A stretch of DNA of 64,000 nt from Halicephalobus mephisto (GCA_009193035.1 SWDT01000133.1:124001-188000), one strand, 5' to 3'; positions 35,462 through 50,200 are shown, counted from the stretch's first letter. Notes: generated from the letters alone by a model not told the origin. Numbers and translations are program-made.

Positions 35462-35877
35462 GACTGAAAAAATCAAAAAATTAAAAAAAAATAAAAAAAA
35501 TCTTCAAAAATATCTTGCAAACTTTTCGTGGTGAAACCATTCAAAGCCAAAAAAATCAGATCACACCTTACAGTTGCACCGATCGAAATGGAAAATTTGT
35601 TTTGTTATTTTGTAATTTTGTTTTACATTTGTCAGACTTGTCAAGGTTGCGCGATATTCCATTTAGCCGAAACGGTCTCGATAATTGAGTTTGGCTTTCC
35701 GGTCGTGTGGGTCATCTCTTTTTCCGTTTTTGCGTTTTGGCGTGCGGGTATTTGTCGGTCACAAGATTGTTTATATAAAATCGGAGAGAGGTCTTGTTCC
35801 TTTTTAGGTCTGACGAGAAACGTTAATGCATTATCCGGATTTCATATTTTCATTTTTATTTTTATTTTTTAGGCTGG
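35462..35877. promoter_or_regulatory. Divergent promoter region, dimt-1 / vav-1
   Basis: A frame from 35528 is open but has no coding character and is rejected. A TATA-like TTTATATAAAATCGG lies at about 35771-35785. The acceptor TTTATTTTTTAG ends at 35872, five bases before the vav-1 ATG, and has no donor upstream, so it is probably an SL1 site. Confidence 0.45.
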
Positions 35878-38800
35878 ATGAGCCTTGATCATCCTCAGCC
35901 CGAGCTCTGGCAACAATGCCGAGATTGGCTCATTGCCGTGGGGGCTTTGGAAAGAAACATCGAATGCAGTCATCTGAAGGAACTCGGAGCGGCTTTGAAG
36001 GACGGTGTCAGACTGTGCAAACTTGCCAACATCCTCAAGGATGGCTGTATCGAGAAAACCAGCATATACGTCATCATTTCTGATTCATCAGTGAGTTTTT
36101 ATGTAACAACTTTTAAAATTAAAAATTCATATATAATTTCCGGCGATTTCCGTTTAAATTTAATTTCTAAAATTGAAAAAACCAACAAGATCCTAAAATT
36201 TACTTTTTTCATATATGAATGTTCTTAGAAATTTTCATTAAGATATTTACAAAAACTTGTTCCTAATTTCTACAGTATAATTTCCGGCGATTTTTATTTA
36301 AATTTAATTCCTAAAACTGAAGAAATGATAATTCTGATAACTTTCTTTCAAAACTTACTTTTTTATATGAAAGTTCCTAAAATTTCGAAATTCTTCTCGA
36401 GATAATTTTCGAATTCCTTATCTAAGATGAATAAACTTCTAAAGATAGAAGAAACAACAATTCTGACTATTAATTACTAAAATTGACTATTCTTATTTCT
36501 ATCTAAGTTCTTGGAAATTCGGAAATTGTTCTTGAGACATTTTTATTTAAATTTGCATTTTTAATTTTTATAATATTGCAATTTTCGGTAGTTTTTGAAT
36601 TCTTATATAGAATGAATAACCTTAATGAAGATGAAAAACGGCAATTTTGGGAATTAACTATTGAAATTTAATTTTCTTTTTCTGTTTTTTTAATTTTCCA
36701 ACGAAATTTTAAAAATTCTTCTCGATACGGTTCAGTAAAAATTTGTTTTAAATTCTCACGATAGTAAAAATAATATGTAAATTATGCAATTATTTCAGTT
36801 TTCACGAGAAAAGAACATTATCAGATTCCTGGATGTTTGTCAAAGAGAGTTCCACTTGGATGAATCTAATCTTTTTGCTCCGTCAGATTTAGAACAATTT
36901 GAACAATTCAAAAATGTTTTAAAAACGATTTCTGCTCTTTCACATACAAATGAGGCGATTTCGAAAGGATTCCAGTAAGCGTTTATTTTTAGTTTTAAAA
37001 TTACAATGAAATTTAATCTAGGCCAATATCGGAAGCGTATTCTCCTTCTCAACCGTTTCCGTCTTGTTCAGATGATATATACTGCAATTTGCAAAATGAA
37101 GTGGATTCAATAGATGAGAAAATCTACGATGCTGTTCATTACTGTAGTGAAGACTTGGAAGAAGCTCAAATATACGATAAAATAGTGGTACAACGTGGAG
37201 CTGTGGAGGATATATGGAAATCCTTCAAACCAGAATGTCAAAGAGAACATCAAATAAAAGAACTTTTAGATACAGAAACAAATTATTTAAAAAATTGTCT
37301 AGAAATGCTAATGACGGATTTTTACACACCATTGAAAAATTTTATATCAACTCATGATTTCAAAACTATCTTCGGAAATATAGCGGATATATATCAAATT
37401 CATCAATCATTCCACAGTAATCTAAGAAGAGCAGTGCTTATTACTTTTGGATTAGAACAAAGGACGATGGCTGAATCAGATATGTCTATTGGTAACGTTT
37501 TTATTAAAAACAAGCCAGCATTTTTGGCTTATGCTGAATATTGTTCACATATTAAATCAGCAAGAGAATGTTTGGATGAATTAGAAAGAAAAGAACCGTT
37601 GATAAAAAGAAAAATAAGTGAATTAACGAAAAAACAAGATTTTAGTTTGCAAGATTTATTATCAGTACCATTTCAAAGAATATGTAAGTATCATTTGATT
37701 TTGAAAAATATTGTTGAAAGTACGGATATAAGAGATCCGGAAAGATTAATACTTCAAAAAGCATTCGAATCTTGTGCTGATATCGTTAATTTTGTAAATG
37801 AAGTAAAAAGAGATTATGAATTAATGGATGTGATTATTTCAATTGAAAGAAGTATCGTAGGAATTGAGGTTAGTTTTATTTTTAAAGTGATTTTTTAAAA
37901 TAGAATAATTTTTAAAAGTTATTTTTTGAATTTTTTAAAGTAATTTTTAGAATTATTTTTAAAATAATTATTGAAAATGACTTCTAGAGATTTTTTAAAA
38001 CAATTTTTTAAAGTAATTTTTAGAGTTATTTTTAAAATAATTATTGAAAATGATTTCTAAAGATTTTTTAAAACAGTTTTTTAAAGTGATTTTTAGAATT
38101 ATTTTTAAAATAATTATTAAAAATGACTTCTGAAGATTTTTTAAAATAGTTTTTAAAATAATTATTTAAAGCTATTTTTTAAAATATCTAAAAATTTATA
38201 AAAATCTCGACGTTGAATTCATTTTTTTGTTAAAATTTTAATTTTATCCTTACCGAAATTGATATTAAAGTTAATATTTGACTTTGTTTGCAATATTCAA
38301 GCAATTTTGCTTAAGTTTTATGAAAAAATTTTGATGTTGGTTTTTTTACAGATTTAACATGAAAAATTATTTTAAATAATTTCCTATTTTTTATATAGAA
38401 TTTCGAAAATTACTTTTTTTATAATTTTTAATTAAAATAAATGTAGGAAAATGAATTTTTTTGAATTTAAATGATAATTTATGAAAAAAGTAAATTTAAA
38501 AAATAAAAATAATTGCAAAATTTTAATATTTCTTTTTCACAAATCTTTAATCTTTTATCTATCCCTGTTTTCAGTGCCTTTATTCCCTTGGACTTCTTCA
38601 TACTGTATGTTTTAAATTGTTTTTGTAAATTTTGTATGGTTTTTTTCAGGAACATCCGGATTTTAAAATGTACGGTAGACTACAATTGGATGGATATGCC
38701 AAATTGGCGGATTCTAAGGAAGTAAACGCAAAACCGAAACAAAGATATATATTTATTTTTGAAAGAGTTATTTTAATTTGTAAAAAACAAAAAAATTCGA

Positions 38801-40713
38801 CATATGAATTTAAATCAGCATATAAAATGGCAGATTATTGTCTAGAAGAATCAAATCCGGATAACAGTAATCCTGTTTCAACGACGAAATCAACAAGTAC
38901 GATAACAAGAAAATGGACACAAACTTTTTTTGATAATACTTCTTTGACATTGGTTAAAATGGATAAAACTGGTCAAGTAGAACATTCGCTTCAAATGGTA
39001 TTAAAGTCATTACAACAAAGAGAAACTTGGAAAAAAAGGATTCAAGATGCGATGTAAGTTACAGTTATTTTTAAAAAATTTAAAAAATTAAAATTTAGTA
39101 TTTAGAATTTTAAAATAATTTTATATTTTAAAATAGAAATTTTTGTAGTTTTAATTTATAAATTTTTTAGATAGTACATAATTCTAGAAAATTATGAAAT
39201 TTGTTATTTTTGTTTTTAAAAAGTTCTGAGATTACTGTAGGTTTTAAGAAGTTATAAAAATTTCCTTCGAGACCATTTTGGAGAAAATATTTATTTTTAA
39301 TTTTTTTAAATATAATTAATTACGAAATTGTGTAAAATTGCAAAAAATTAAGATTATTTTTATTTTTAAGAAGTTATAAAAATTCCCCTCGAGACCATTT
39401 TGGAGAAAATATTTTTCTTCGATTTTTATATTTATGATTGAGTTTTTCTAGAATCATGTGTTAAATTTTAATTTTCGGTCTTGATTGGAAATTTATAAAA
39501 ATTATTTCGGAAAAAAATTCGTTTTTTATTTTTATGATAATTGTGAAATTTTGTAAAATTACAAAAAACAAATTATTTTAAAATTTTCGAAATTTTACAA
39601 TATTTTTTGTTTTTATAATATTAGAATTTTTTCAGAGAAAGAAATAACCCGAGTATTGGCAAAATACGTCATCATGAACTGTGCTATACGACTTTTGACG
39701 ATCCTACTGATTGTGATGTTTGTAAAAAATTACTTTTAGGGAAATTTTATCAAGGATATCGGTGTACTAGATGTAATAGAAATTTTCATCTTGATTGTTT
39801 GGCTACAGCATACTGTAGACAAAGATCGTCTCAATCGAGGATTAGTGATCCTGGATTTATGACAATGCAAACATTTAGAAATGATAGATATGTGGCTATT
39901 CAATCGATACATTCACAAGATCCAAATGTATTGTCATTTGAACAAGGTGAAGAAATAATTGTACATCAAGAAAATGATGATGGAACGTTATTTGGAAGAA
40001 GAAGTTTATTACCAGGAAAATCAGGAATTATTTTAAAAGAATCAGTTAAAAAAATATCAGGACAATTAATAAATCAAAGAGAATCAATAACATCAAATGG
40101 AAATTTTGAACAATTTGATATAAATGGTAAATCAACAATATTATGTTCAGAAAAAATTATAGATATTTTTTTAAATGAAAATAATATTGAAATACAACCA
40201 TGGTATTTTGGATCGAAAGATAGACATCAAGCAAATGAATTACTAGCTGGAAAATCGGATGGAACGTTTATTGTTAGATTGAGTCCTAAAGAAAACAAAC
40301 ATGTTATTTCTGTTTGTTATATGTCTGGTTGTAAACATATGAAAATAGAAAAAATAGAATTTTCAGATGGATTAATTAAATATTATTTACATGATGGAAG
40401 ATTATTTAATTCAATAATTGAATTAATTGAATATCATAGAAAAAATAGTCTAGCAGAAGGATTTGATAAAATAGATACAATTTTAACGAAAACTTTATTA
40501 AAAACAAGAATGTATCGTGTTATACATGATTATAAAAGACAATCAAATGATAATTCGAAATATTTAGAATTAAAAAAAGGACAAATGGTTCAAGTATTGG
40601 ATACGACAGGAGAAGAAAATTTTTGGTGGAGATTTCAAGCTGGTGATAAAATTGGGTTTTTTCCATTAACATTTGTGACTGCAGTTATGGATGAATCAGA
40701 AAACGAAGGTTAG
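35878..40713 (+). CDS. vav-1: VAV-1 guanine nucleotide exchange factor
   Basis: VAV activates Rho/Rac GTPases downstream of tyrosine kinases. In C. elegans it drives rhythmic behaviours. Exons are 35878-36090, 36799-36974, 37022-37868, 38650-39053 and 39636-40713 (905 residues). The domains are complete: calponin homology (about 8-122), acidic region with Tyr150, Tyr165 and Tyr181 in D-I-Y/K-I-Y/Q-I-Y contexts (the autoinhibitory tyrosines), DH (about 206-385), PH (about 415-545), C1 zinc finger (about 559-608), SH3 (about 628-686), SH2 (about 735-830, with the phosphotyrosine-binding Arg761 in FIVRLS) and a final SH3 (about 838-897). Introns 1, 3 and 4 are long and full of repeats. Codon use drifts from GC-rich in exon 1 to AT-rich. 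A tandem array starts in the last codons. Confidence 0.97.
37869..38649 (+). repeat. Tandem repeat in vav-1 intron 3
   Basis: Three or more units of about 80 bases between 37905 and 38165 share GTAATTTTTAGARTTATTTT, AAAATAATTATTGAAAATGA and CTTCTARAGATTTTTT. The second half is non-repetitive AT-rich sequence without exon signals. Confidence 0.75.
39210..39430. repeat. Repeats in vav-1 intron 4, inverted relative to 30.9-31.3 kb
   Basis: Two units hold TTATAAAAATTYCCYTCGAG followed by ACCATTTTGGAGAAAATATT. They are the reverse complement of the units in aftiphilin intron 2 about 8 kb upstream. Confidence 0.8.
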
Positions 40714-41300
40714 AATTATGGTAATTATTATATTGTCAAATATCTGGATGGATTTTTTTGATTAATGTTTTGGCTGTAGTTCCAGAAAATGAAGGCTAGA
40801 ATTATGGTAATTATTATATTGTCAAATATCTGGATGGATTTTTTTGGTTAATGTTTTGGCTATAGTTCCAGAAAATGAAGGCTAGAATTATGGTAATTAT
40901 TATATTTCTAAGTTTCTAAGTAGATTTTTTTGGTTAATGCTTGTATAGTTCCAGAAAAATCAGAAAATGAAGTCTAGGATTATGGTAATTAATATGTTGT
41001 TAAATATCTGGATGGATTTTTTTGGTTAATATTTGTGGCTATTATTGCAGAAAAATCAGAAAATGAAACCTAAGATTATGGTAATTATTGTATTTCCAAG
41101 TTTTTAAGTGGATTTTCTTCATCTACATTTGTGACTAGTTATAGAAGAATCGAAAAATGAAACCTAAATTTAATATCATAGTAATTGTTAATAATCAAGT
41201 CTTTAAACGAATTTTCTTCATCAACATTTGTGATTGTAGTCTACGAAAGAATGAAAAAATTAAACTTAAACGTTATGGTAATTGTAGTCTACTTTTTGTA
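40669..41300 (+). repeat. 86-99-bp tandem array beginning inside the end of vav-1
   Basis: About six units, marked by ATTATGGTAATTATTATATT at 40715, 40801, 40887, 40979 and 41075 and a diverged form near 41174. Each unit also carries a version of the last vav-1 codons and stop (GAATCAGAAAACGAAGG). The first unit is the functional coding end. Later units keep CAGAAAATGAARSCTA but are untranslated. Divergence grows with distance from the gene. Confidence 0.85.
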
Positions 41301-41775
41301 ATATATTTGTCTAGTAGGAAACGGGTAATTTTTGCCTTTTTTATACATTTCAGTTTTTATGGTTATTGAAATCAGTTATTTTTTACTCACAGTAAGTATG
41401 TAGAAAATTGTTTAGATTTAATTTGCATTTGCTCAAGAAGAAATAAAAGTTAAAATTTGAATGTCTGAATTGGGTCGGTGGAACTAGGGGGTTGTTGATT
41501 TTAAAGCGTTTTTGGACGTGGATTATATCTTGATTATGTGGATTGTAGGGATATTTTAAAAAATATTTAAATTTTGAAATTAAAACTTAGGAAATTATAA
41601 TTTTAAAAATTTTTGAATTTTTTAAAGCTAAAAAAATTTAGTTTTGAAAATTAAAAAAAATTTTTATTTTTATTTTTAAATTTTGAAGATTCTTAGAAAT
41701 TTTTTGTTTTTATTGGATTTTGGAAATTTTAATTTTTTATAAAATTTTTGGAATTGTTGAATTATTTTTATTGTG

Positions 41776-42304
41776 ATGAATAAAACAATAAATTCTACAG
41801 TAATCGGTCTTCTTTGATTTACAGCAGTTTCAAATTTTTAAAATCAATTTTTGATAACTTGATTGACGTGCTAGAATGACTATTTATAAAAAAGTTATTT
41901 TAAAATCAAAAAATGGCGTTCTATTCTTGCGAAATCAAGGGACCAAGTGCCGTAGGAGGAGAAACCATCATATATATATGCAGTTTTGAAAACTATAGAA
42001 TTTTAATTAAAGAAAATTAAAATTTTAGGGTTTTTGAAGTGCTTCATCGTAGTAAATAAAACAATAAATTTTACAGTAATCGGTCTTCTTTGATTTACAG
42101 CAGTTTCAAATTTTTAAAATCAATTTTTGATAACTTGATTGACGTGCTAGAATGACTATTTATAAAAAGGTTATTTTAAAATCGAAAAATAGCGTTCTAT
42201 TCTTGCGAAATCAAGGGACCAAGTGCCGCAGGGGGAGAAACCATTATATATATATGCAGTTTTGAAAACTAGAATTTTAATTAAAGAAAATTAAAATTTT
42301 AGGG
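41776..42304 (+). repeat. Tandem duplication of a 276-bp segment
   Basis: The segment with CTACAGTAATCGGTCTTC at about 41795 recurs at about 42071 with very few differences to the end of both copies (about 42030 and 42304). Each copy holds a GC-richer core around GCGAAATCAAGGGACCAAGT and a TATATATATGCAG run. It lies between vav-1 and zfpl-1 with no open frame. Confidence 0.9.
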
Positions 42305-43815
<1,511 letters not shown>

Positions 43816-44163
43816 CTTGATTATTGGTGGAATTCCAAGATTACAATATCTATCCTTTTTATTTATTGGCTATCTCCGGGATTTACTTGAAATGATGTAA
43901 ATATTAACAATGGTCATGCAGAAGGGACAATTTAACGTTGTGCAGAAAACAAAGCACTTTCCTGTGATAACGTGTAATTCAGAGTTTATAGTGATTTAAT
44001 TATTTCACATTTTGATTTACGGTATAAGATGGATATATGATGATTTTTTTGATATTTTTAAAAAAGCGTTTTATTCGCTTTTATATTTTTTAAAATTGCT
44101 TTTTTGAGCTTGATTAATTTTTATTTTTAAATTGTATTTTTTAAATTAATTTTTATTTTTAGA
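43816..44163 (+). other. Spacer between zfpl-1 and nuo-5
   Basis: This is the zfpl-1 3' region and the nuo-5 leader. The acceptor TTTTTATTTTTAG ends at 44162, one base before the nuo-5 ATG, without an upstream donor. The spacing is longer than in typical operons, so shared transcription is uncertain. There is no other feature. Confidence 0.4.
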
Positions 44164-46456
44164 ATGCTGTGTAACAGCTCCAAGCTGGGAACTCGTTTGT
44201 GGTCGTTGAAAGCCAGTTCGGCTTTGACTGCTGTGAGATCGCAAGGAACAGCTTCAGAACCTCCGAAAAAACTTGAGGTTTTTGTTGATGATAAGAAAGT
44301 TTTATGTGATCCTGGAATGACGATTCTTCAAGCATGTGCACTTGTTGGAGTTGATATTCCACGTTTCTGCTATCATGATCGTTTGTCTATTGCTGGAAAC
44401 TGTAGAATGTGCTTGGTTGAAGTTGAGAAATCAATTAAACCAGTTGCATCATGTGCTATGCCTGTTATGAATGGAATGAGAATTAAACCCAATTCGGATT
44501 TTAGTAAGAAAGCAAGAGAAGGAGTTATGGAATTTCTTCTTGTTAATCATCCATTAGATTGTCCAATTTGTGATCAAGGTGGAGAATGTGATTTACAAGA
44601 TCAATCAATGGCATTTGGTTCTGATCGTTCTCGTCATCAAGTTGAATTTGATGGAAAAAGAGCTGTAGAAGACAAGAATATTGGACCATTGGTTAAAACA
44701 ATAATGACACGTTGTATTCAATGTACACGTTGTGTTAGATTTGCAAACGAAGTTGCTGGTGTACCGGATTTTGGAACTACAGGACGTGGATCTGATATGC
44801 AAATAGGAACATATGTTGAAAAATTTTTTGCATCTGAATTATCAGGAAATGTAATTGATTTATGTCCTGTTGGTGCATTGACAAATAAGCCATATAGTTT
44901 TCAAGCTCGTCCATGGGAACTTCGTAAAGTTGAATCAATTGATGCAATTGATGGAATTGGATCTAATATTGTTATTGCTCATCGTACAGGAGAAGTATTT
45001 CGTGTTACACCAAAAATGAATGATGATATTAATGAAGAATGGATAAGTGATAAAACAAGATTTGCTATTGATGGTCTTAAACGTCAACGTTTATTAGTTC
45101 CAATGGTTAAAATTGAAGGAAAATTAGAACAAACATCATGGGAAGGAGCATTATTTAGTGTTGCTAAAAAACTTCGTCAAACATCAGCAAATGAAATTGG
45201 AATTATTAGTGGTGGTTTAAGTGATGCAGAAACATTAATTGCAGGAAAAGATTTAGCAAATCGTTTTAATAGTGAAAATGTTTTTAGTGAAGAAGATTTT
45301 CCAACAAAAAGTGGTGGTAATGATATACGTTCAAATTATTTGTTGAATGATTCAATTTCTGGAATTGAAGAATGTGATGCATTATTGCTTATTGGAACAA
45401 ATCCACGTTATGAAGCACCTGTTTTAAATGCAAGAATTCGTAAAACGTAAGATTTTTAAAATTTAATTAAAAAAGTAGTATTTTTTAGTTTCTTGTTTTC
45501 TGATATTGAGATTGGTGTTATTGGAAGTGATGTTGATCTTACATATGATTATGATTATCTAGGATCATCTGCTTCTGGTTTGGATGATTTATTGGCTGGA
45601 AAAGGAAATTTTGGAGAGAAATTAAAGAATGCTAAAAATCCGATGATTATTGTTGGAATTGATGCTGTCAAAGGACCTGAAGGAAATGCTGTTTTAGGAA
45701 AAGTTCAACAACTTGCTCAAAAATTGCGTTCTAATAATAGTAAGATAATTTTTTATATATGGAATGTTTGAAATTTTTGTTTTAGAAGATGCAAAAATTG
45801 TTAATATTTTGCATAGAACTACTGGACATGTTGCTGCATTGGATTTGGGATATAAACCAATTTCACAATTTGAAAAAATTAAGAAGAATATTAAGCTTTT
45901 GTATCTTCTTGGAGCTGATGAACATGATTTTAAGAGATCTGATTTTGGAGAGGATGTTTTTATTGTTTATCAAGGACATCATGGTGATAGTGGAGCTGAA
46001 ATAGCGGATGTTATTCTTCCTGGAGCTTCGTATACGGAGAAAGAAGCAACATGGGTTAATACAGAAGGTAGAGCTCAAAAAGGATATAATGCTGTTTCTC
46101 CACCAGGTGATGGACGTATTGATTGGAAGATTATTAGAGCTCTTAGTGAAGTTGCTGGACGTACTCTTCCATATGATAATTTGCAAGAAATTCGTCAAAG
46201 ACTTGTTGAAATAGCTCCACATTTTGCTCATTATGGTTCTGTTGAATCAAGTGGATTTTTTGAACAAGCTCTTGAACTTGCAGATACTTCTAAGATAAAT
46301 AAATCTTTAGAAGTTAAACAGAAGGAACTTGCTGATTTTTGGATGACAAATAATGTCTCCCGTGCTTCCCCTACAATGGCAGAATGTATCCGGGCTTCTA
46401 GACGTCATAAGCAAAGTGAACATGCAGAGCCATTGCGGATGAATGCAAATGCATGA
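44164..46456 (+). CDS. nuo-5: NADH:ubiquinone oxidoreductase 75-kDa subunit (NDUFS1)
   Basis: This is the largest iron-sulphur subunit of mitochondrial complex I, in the NADH-oxidising arm. Exons are 44164-45446, 45489-45739 and 45786-46456 (734 residues; human is 727). A Ser/Arg-rich mitochondrial targeting sequence covers about 1-30. The 2Fe-2S ligands are Cys69, Cys80, Cys83 and Cys97. The His/Cys 4Fe-4S site is His129, Cys133, Cys136 and Cys142. A second 4Fe-4S site is Cys184, Cys187, Cys190 and Cys234 (in DLCPVGALT). The molybdopterin-oxidoreductase-like domain follows and is complete, with [20 protein letters not shown]. Codon use is balanced at both ends and strongly AT-rich in the middle. 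Confidence 0.97.
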
Positions 46457-47287
46457 TGAGGAAGCGAGGTTTTTAGGTGAATTTCTTTTTTATATTGTGT
46501 GAATAAAGTTTAGTTTATAAATATTTTATTTTACAAAATTATGATTTTTAAAAATAATAGTTTTTGTAAAATTTACAAAGTTACCCGCACAGGACGACAT
46601 TCTAACCGAGACCAGTTGTTAAATAAATTTACAAAAACAATATTTTTTTGAAATTTCAGGAATGTTGAAAAAAAAGTATTTTTTTAAGCCCCATTTTGTA
46701 GAAGAGTAGGATAATATTGACCACCACAAGAAGATATCTTGTTATCCTAAAAGTTAATAATGTTACAGTAACTATAAAAAATAAAAATTAATAATATTAC
46801 AGTAACTAAGAATATCCTAAAAATTAATGATATTATAGTAATCGAAAATATCTTGATTTTTTAGGATATTTTTAGTTACAGTAGTACTATTAAGAAGTTG
46901 ATGGTTTTACAGTAACTGAGAACATCCTAAAAATTAACAAAATTACTGCAACTTTTTAGGATCCTTTTAGTCAGCGTTACGGTAACTAAGAACATCCTAA
47001 AAATTGACAAAATTACTGTAACTTTTTAGGATACTTTTAGTCAGCGTTACGGTAACTAAGAACATCCTAAAAATCAACAAAATTACTGTAACTTTTTTAG
47101 GATACTTTTAGTCAACGTTACGGTAACTAAGAACATCCTAAAAATCAACAAGATTACTGCAACTTTTTAGGATATTTTTAGTCAACGTTACGGTAACTAA
47201 GAACATCCTAAAAACTGACAAAATTATTGTAACTTTTTAGGATCCTTTTAGTCAGCATTACGGTAACTATAAAGTTACGAAAAATTT
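46457..47287. repeat. 70-bp hairpin-forming tandem array and flanks
   Basis: Five near-exact 70-base units begin at 46921, 46991, 47061, 47132 and 47202. Each starts AACATCCTAAAAATYRACAA and ends GTTACGGTAACTAAG. Inside each, ATCCTAAAAA pairs with TTTTTAGGAT across about 19 bases, and GTTACGGTAAC is itself a palindrome. Degenerate relatives extend upstream to about 46735. The array fills the space between the convergent nuo-5 and K+ channel genes. Confidence 0.9.
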
Positions 47288-50200
47288 TTAAAATAAGTAA
47301 CGTTTTGATTTATGACGAACCGATTTAAATTTGGGATCATTTCTTTTGTGATGTTGAAGATTCATCACAAGATCATCACCGTACCATTCACCTGTAGATT
47401 CGGCAAATTTGTCAATAATCATCGAAATTGGAAATGCCAGGACAATTATTCCACAAACAGATGCGGCAGATGCAAGAACTTTTCCACCTGTTGTTACTGG
47501 GACTAAATCACCGTATCCTACTGTTGTCATTGTTACACTGGAAAAAAATTGTTAAAAATTACGGTAGATTAAAAAAAAACAAAAATTTGAAAATTCAGAA
47601 TTTTTTGAATAAAATTTTCGATTTTTTAGAATTGAATAAAAATAGCGTGGAATACGGTAGTTCAGGGTGGGGATTCTGAAGTTGGAAATGGAGGATGGGT
47701 TTTTGGCATTTTGGAAATCAGGATTCTGGGTTCTGAAGTCAAAGTCAAAAATGAGTTTTCAGAATCCAAGAATTCAGAAGGAATAATTCAAAACTGGTCT
47801 TCAGAATTTAGAAGTTTCGGAATCTGTATTCTGAAGTCGGAATTAAAAGTGGATTTTCAGAATCAATGAATTCAGAAGTCAGAATTAGTGATTGACCTTC
47901 AGAATCCAATGGTTCAGAAACTAGAAATCAAAGTTACTTTTCAAAATACATGGATCCAGAAGTCGAAACTCGAAATTGGTCTTCAGGATTTGAAAATTCT
48001 AAAATCAAAAATTCGAAATTGGTCTTTAGAATTTGAAAATTCTAAAATTCAAAATTCAAAATTAGTCTTCAGAATCCAGAAGTCGAACTTTAAAAATTCA
48101 TCTTCAATATTTTTATATTTTTAAATTCTAAAATCAAAAATTAAAAATCGATCTTCAGAATTCAGAAATTTTAAAAATCAAAATCGATCTTCAGAATTCA
48201 GAAATTCTAAAATTCAAAATCAATCTTCAGAATCCAGAAATTCTAAAATTCAAAATCGATCTTCAGAATCCAGAAATTCTAAAATTCAAAATCAATCTTC
48301 AGAATCCAGAAGTCAAAAACTTCTTCAAAAATCAACTTCTGATTCTGATTTCAGAATTAAAGTCTACCAATCTGATTACCGTACTCCAGAACCTTTTAAT
48401 CAAACTTATTTTTGTCCAAAAATTTCGACATTTGATTTTCGAACTTACATGCACCACCAACAGGCCGCAGGGATACTGTAGAATTTGCTATTAGGTTCAT
48501 CTCTTTCGAAAAAGTAAATTGCGGTCGAAAAAAACATAATTCCCGTGAGAAGAAACATCCCTAACATACTTAATTCTGCCGCTGATTTTTTCATAGTTTC
48601 TCCGAAAGCCCGTAATCCGATCGAATATCTGGCCAATTTGAAGATTCTCGCAACTCTGGCAAGTCTCATCACTCTGATCACGATCATCGCTCCTCGGATG
48701 TTCCTTACAGTATCCGCACCCCAGAGAGGCAGACATTCCTCCACGATGAACGGCACTATCGTCAGAAGGTCGATGATGTTCAGAGGCTGCTTCACGAAAT
48801 CACACTTTTTAGGGTTTACAGTAAACCTCATGAGGTACTCAAAACTGAACCAGATCATGCAACTGAAAAGTTACGGTATGCAAATTATTAAATAATCACA
48901 GTTCAAAATCAGTTTCAAAATTTTACATTATTACTGTATTTTGATAAAAAGTAAAATTTTACTTTAAAAAACAAAAAATTGGTCTCGAAGGGAATTTTCA
49001 TAATTTTCCAGTCGAAACCAAAAGTTTGATTTTTTACAGAATTAAAAAAATTTGTTTTTACGTAAAATTTCCTTTTGGGACCGAAAAATTGATTTTTTAT
49101 AAAATTCTAAAAACTTGTTTTTGTAAAAGTTTTTGGAATTTTCCATTTAAGACCCAAAAATTTATTTTTTATAAAATTCTAAAAATTTGTTTTTACATGA
49201 AATTTCCATTTAGGACCCAAAAATTGATTTTTTATAACTAGGGAAATTTTCAAAATTAAACCTACCATAATTCCATGACTTGCAAGGACCAATGGGGGAC
49301 TCCGGATTTTGACTGGAATTCGGGCATGGAACTGACGATCAGAGCCCCCAGGGAAACCAGAACAAAGACGGCAGAAATGATGGACAGAATCTTTGCTCCG
49401 AAGGAACTTCTGGGATTTTCGAAAAAAGTCCAAATAATTAATCTGTATTTTCCGAGCCAAACTTTCTCGAACAGCTGAGGGGGACAGGACAGTTCGAGGT
49501 AAACCTGGTCCGTGCCCTGCAGCGGTCCGGCCCCGAGGGACTTCCTCCCCGGCTCGTCCAAACGACAACAAGGCGACATCGACGAAATCGGTATCCGCCA
49601 ATAATCCAACTCATACCGTAATCTTATAGGACAAACATCCATCGGTCTGTGAAGTCTTCCAGTAACGTAAAAATCAACAATGTATTCGAAAATTATCGGA
49701 GATCTTTCAAAATAATATTCTTCTGTTTGGTCAAAAAAACTATCGCATTCCGTCAATCTTTCCACGTGGGATTTTCTGCAAAAAGCCGCAAGTTTTCCTG
49801 TAGGATGTTTTTCGTTAATAAAATCCATGTTTAATCTCGCAGGTCGACCTCCGACGTTGATTTTTAGGATTTCCGAAGGCCGTCGAGGCTCCTCCATCGA
49901 AAACCGAAAATCGTTGTTGTTCGAGAGATCTCCATTCAGCGGTTTTTTGACTACTTCTACTGCAGAAATCTAAAATCCGAAAATTAAATAAAATACAAAA
50001 TAATTAAAAATTCTTTTCAAAATTTCATTTAAATTTTTTTTTGTTCCAGGACCCATAATTTTCAAAAATGATTTTATTTAAAATTAAAAAAATTCGTTTC
50101 GGGATTTATGTTTAAATAAAATTTTTCAAAAAACAAAATTCTTTTCAGGACCGAAATTTTATTCAAATTTTTTCGTTCCAAGATCCATGTTTAATTTAAA

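Noticed and set aside
35528..35872. 114-codon ORF upstream of vav-1
   Set aside because: Lies in the divergent promoter, ends in a T-rich acceptor and has no coding character.
46921..47271. CRISPR-like regular repeats
   Set aside because: Adjacent units with no unique spacers, in a eukaryotic genome; ordinary tandem repeat.
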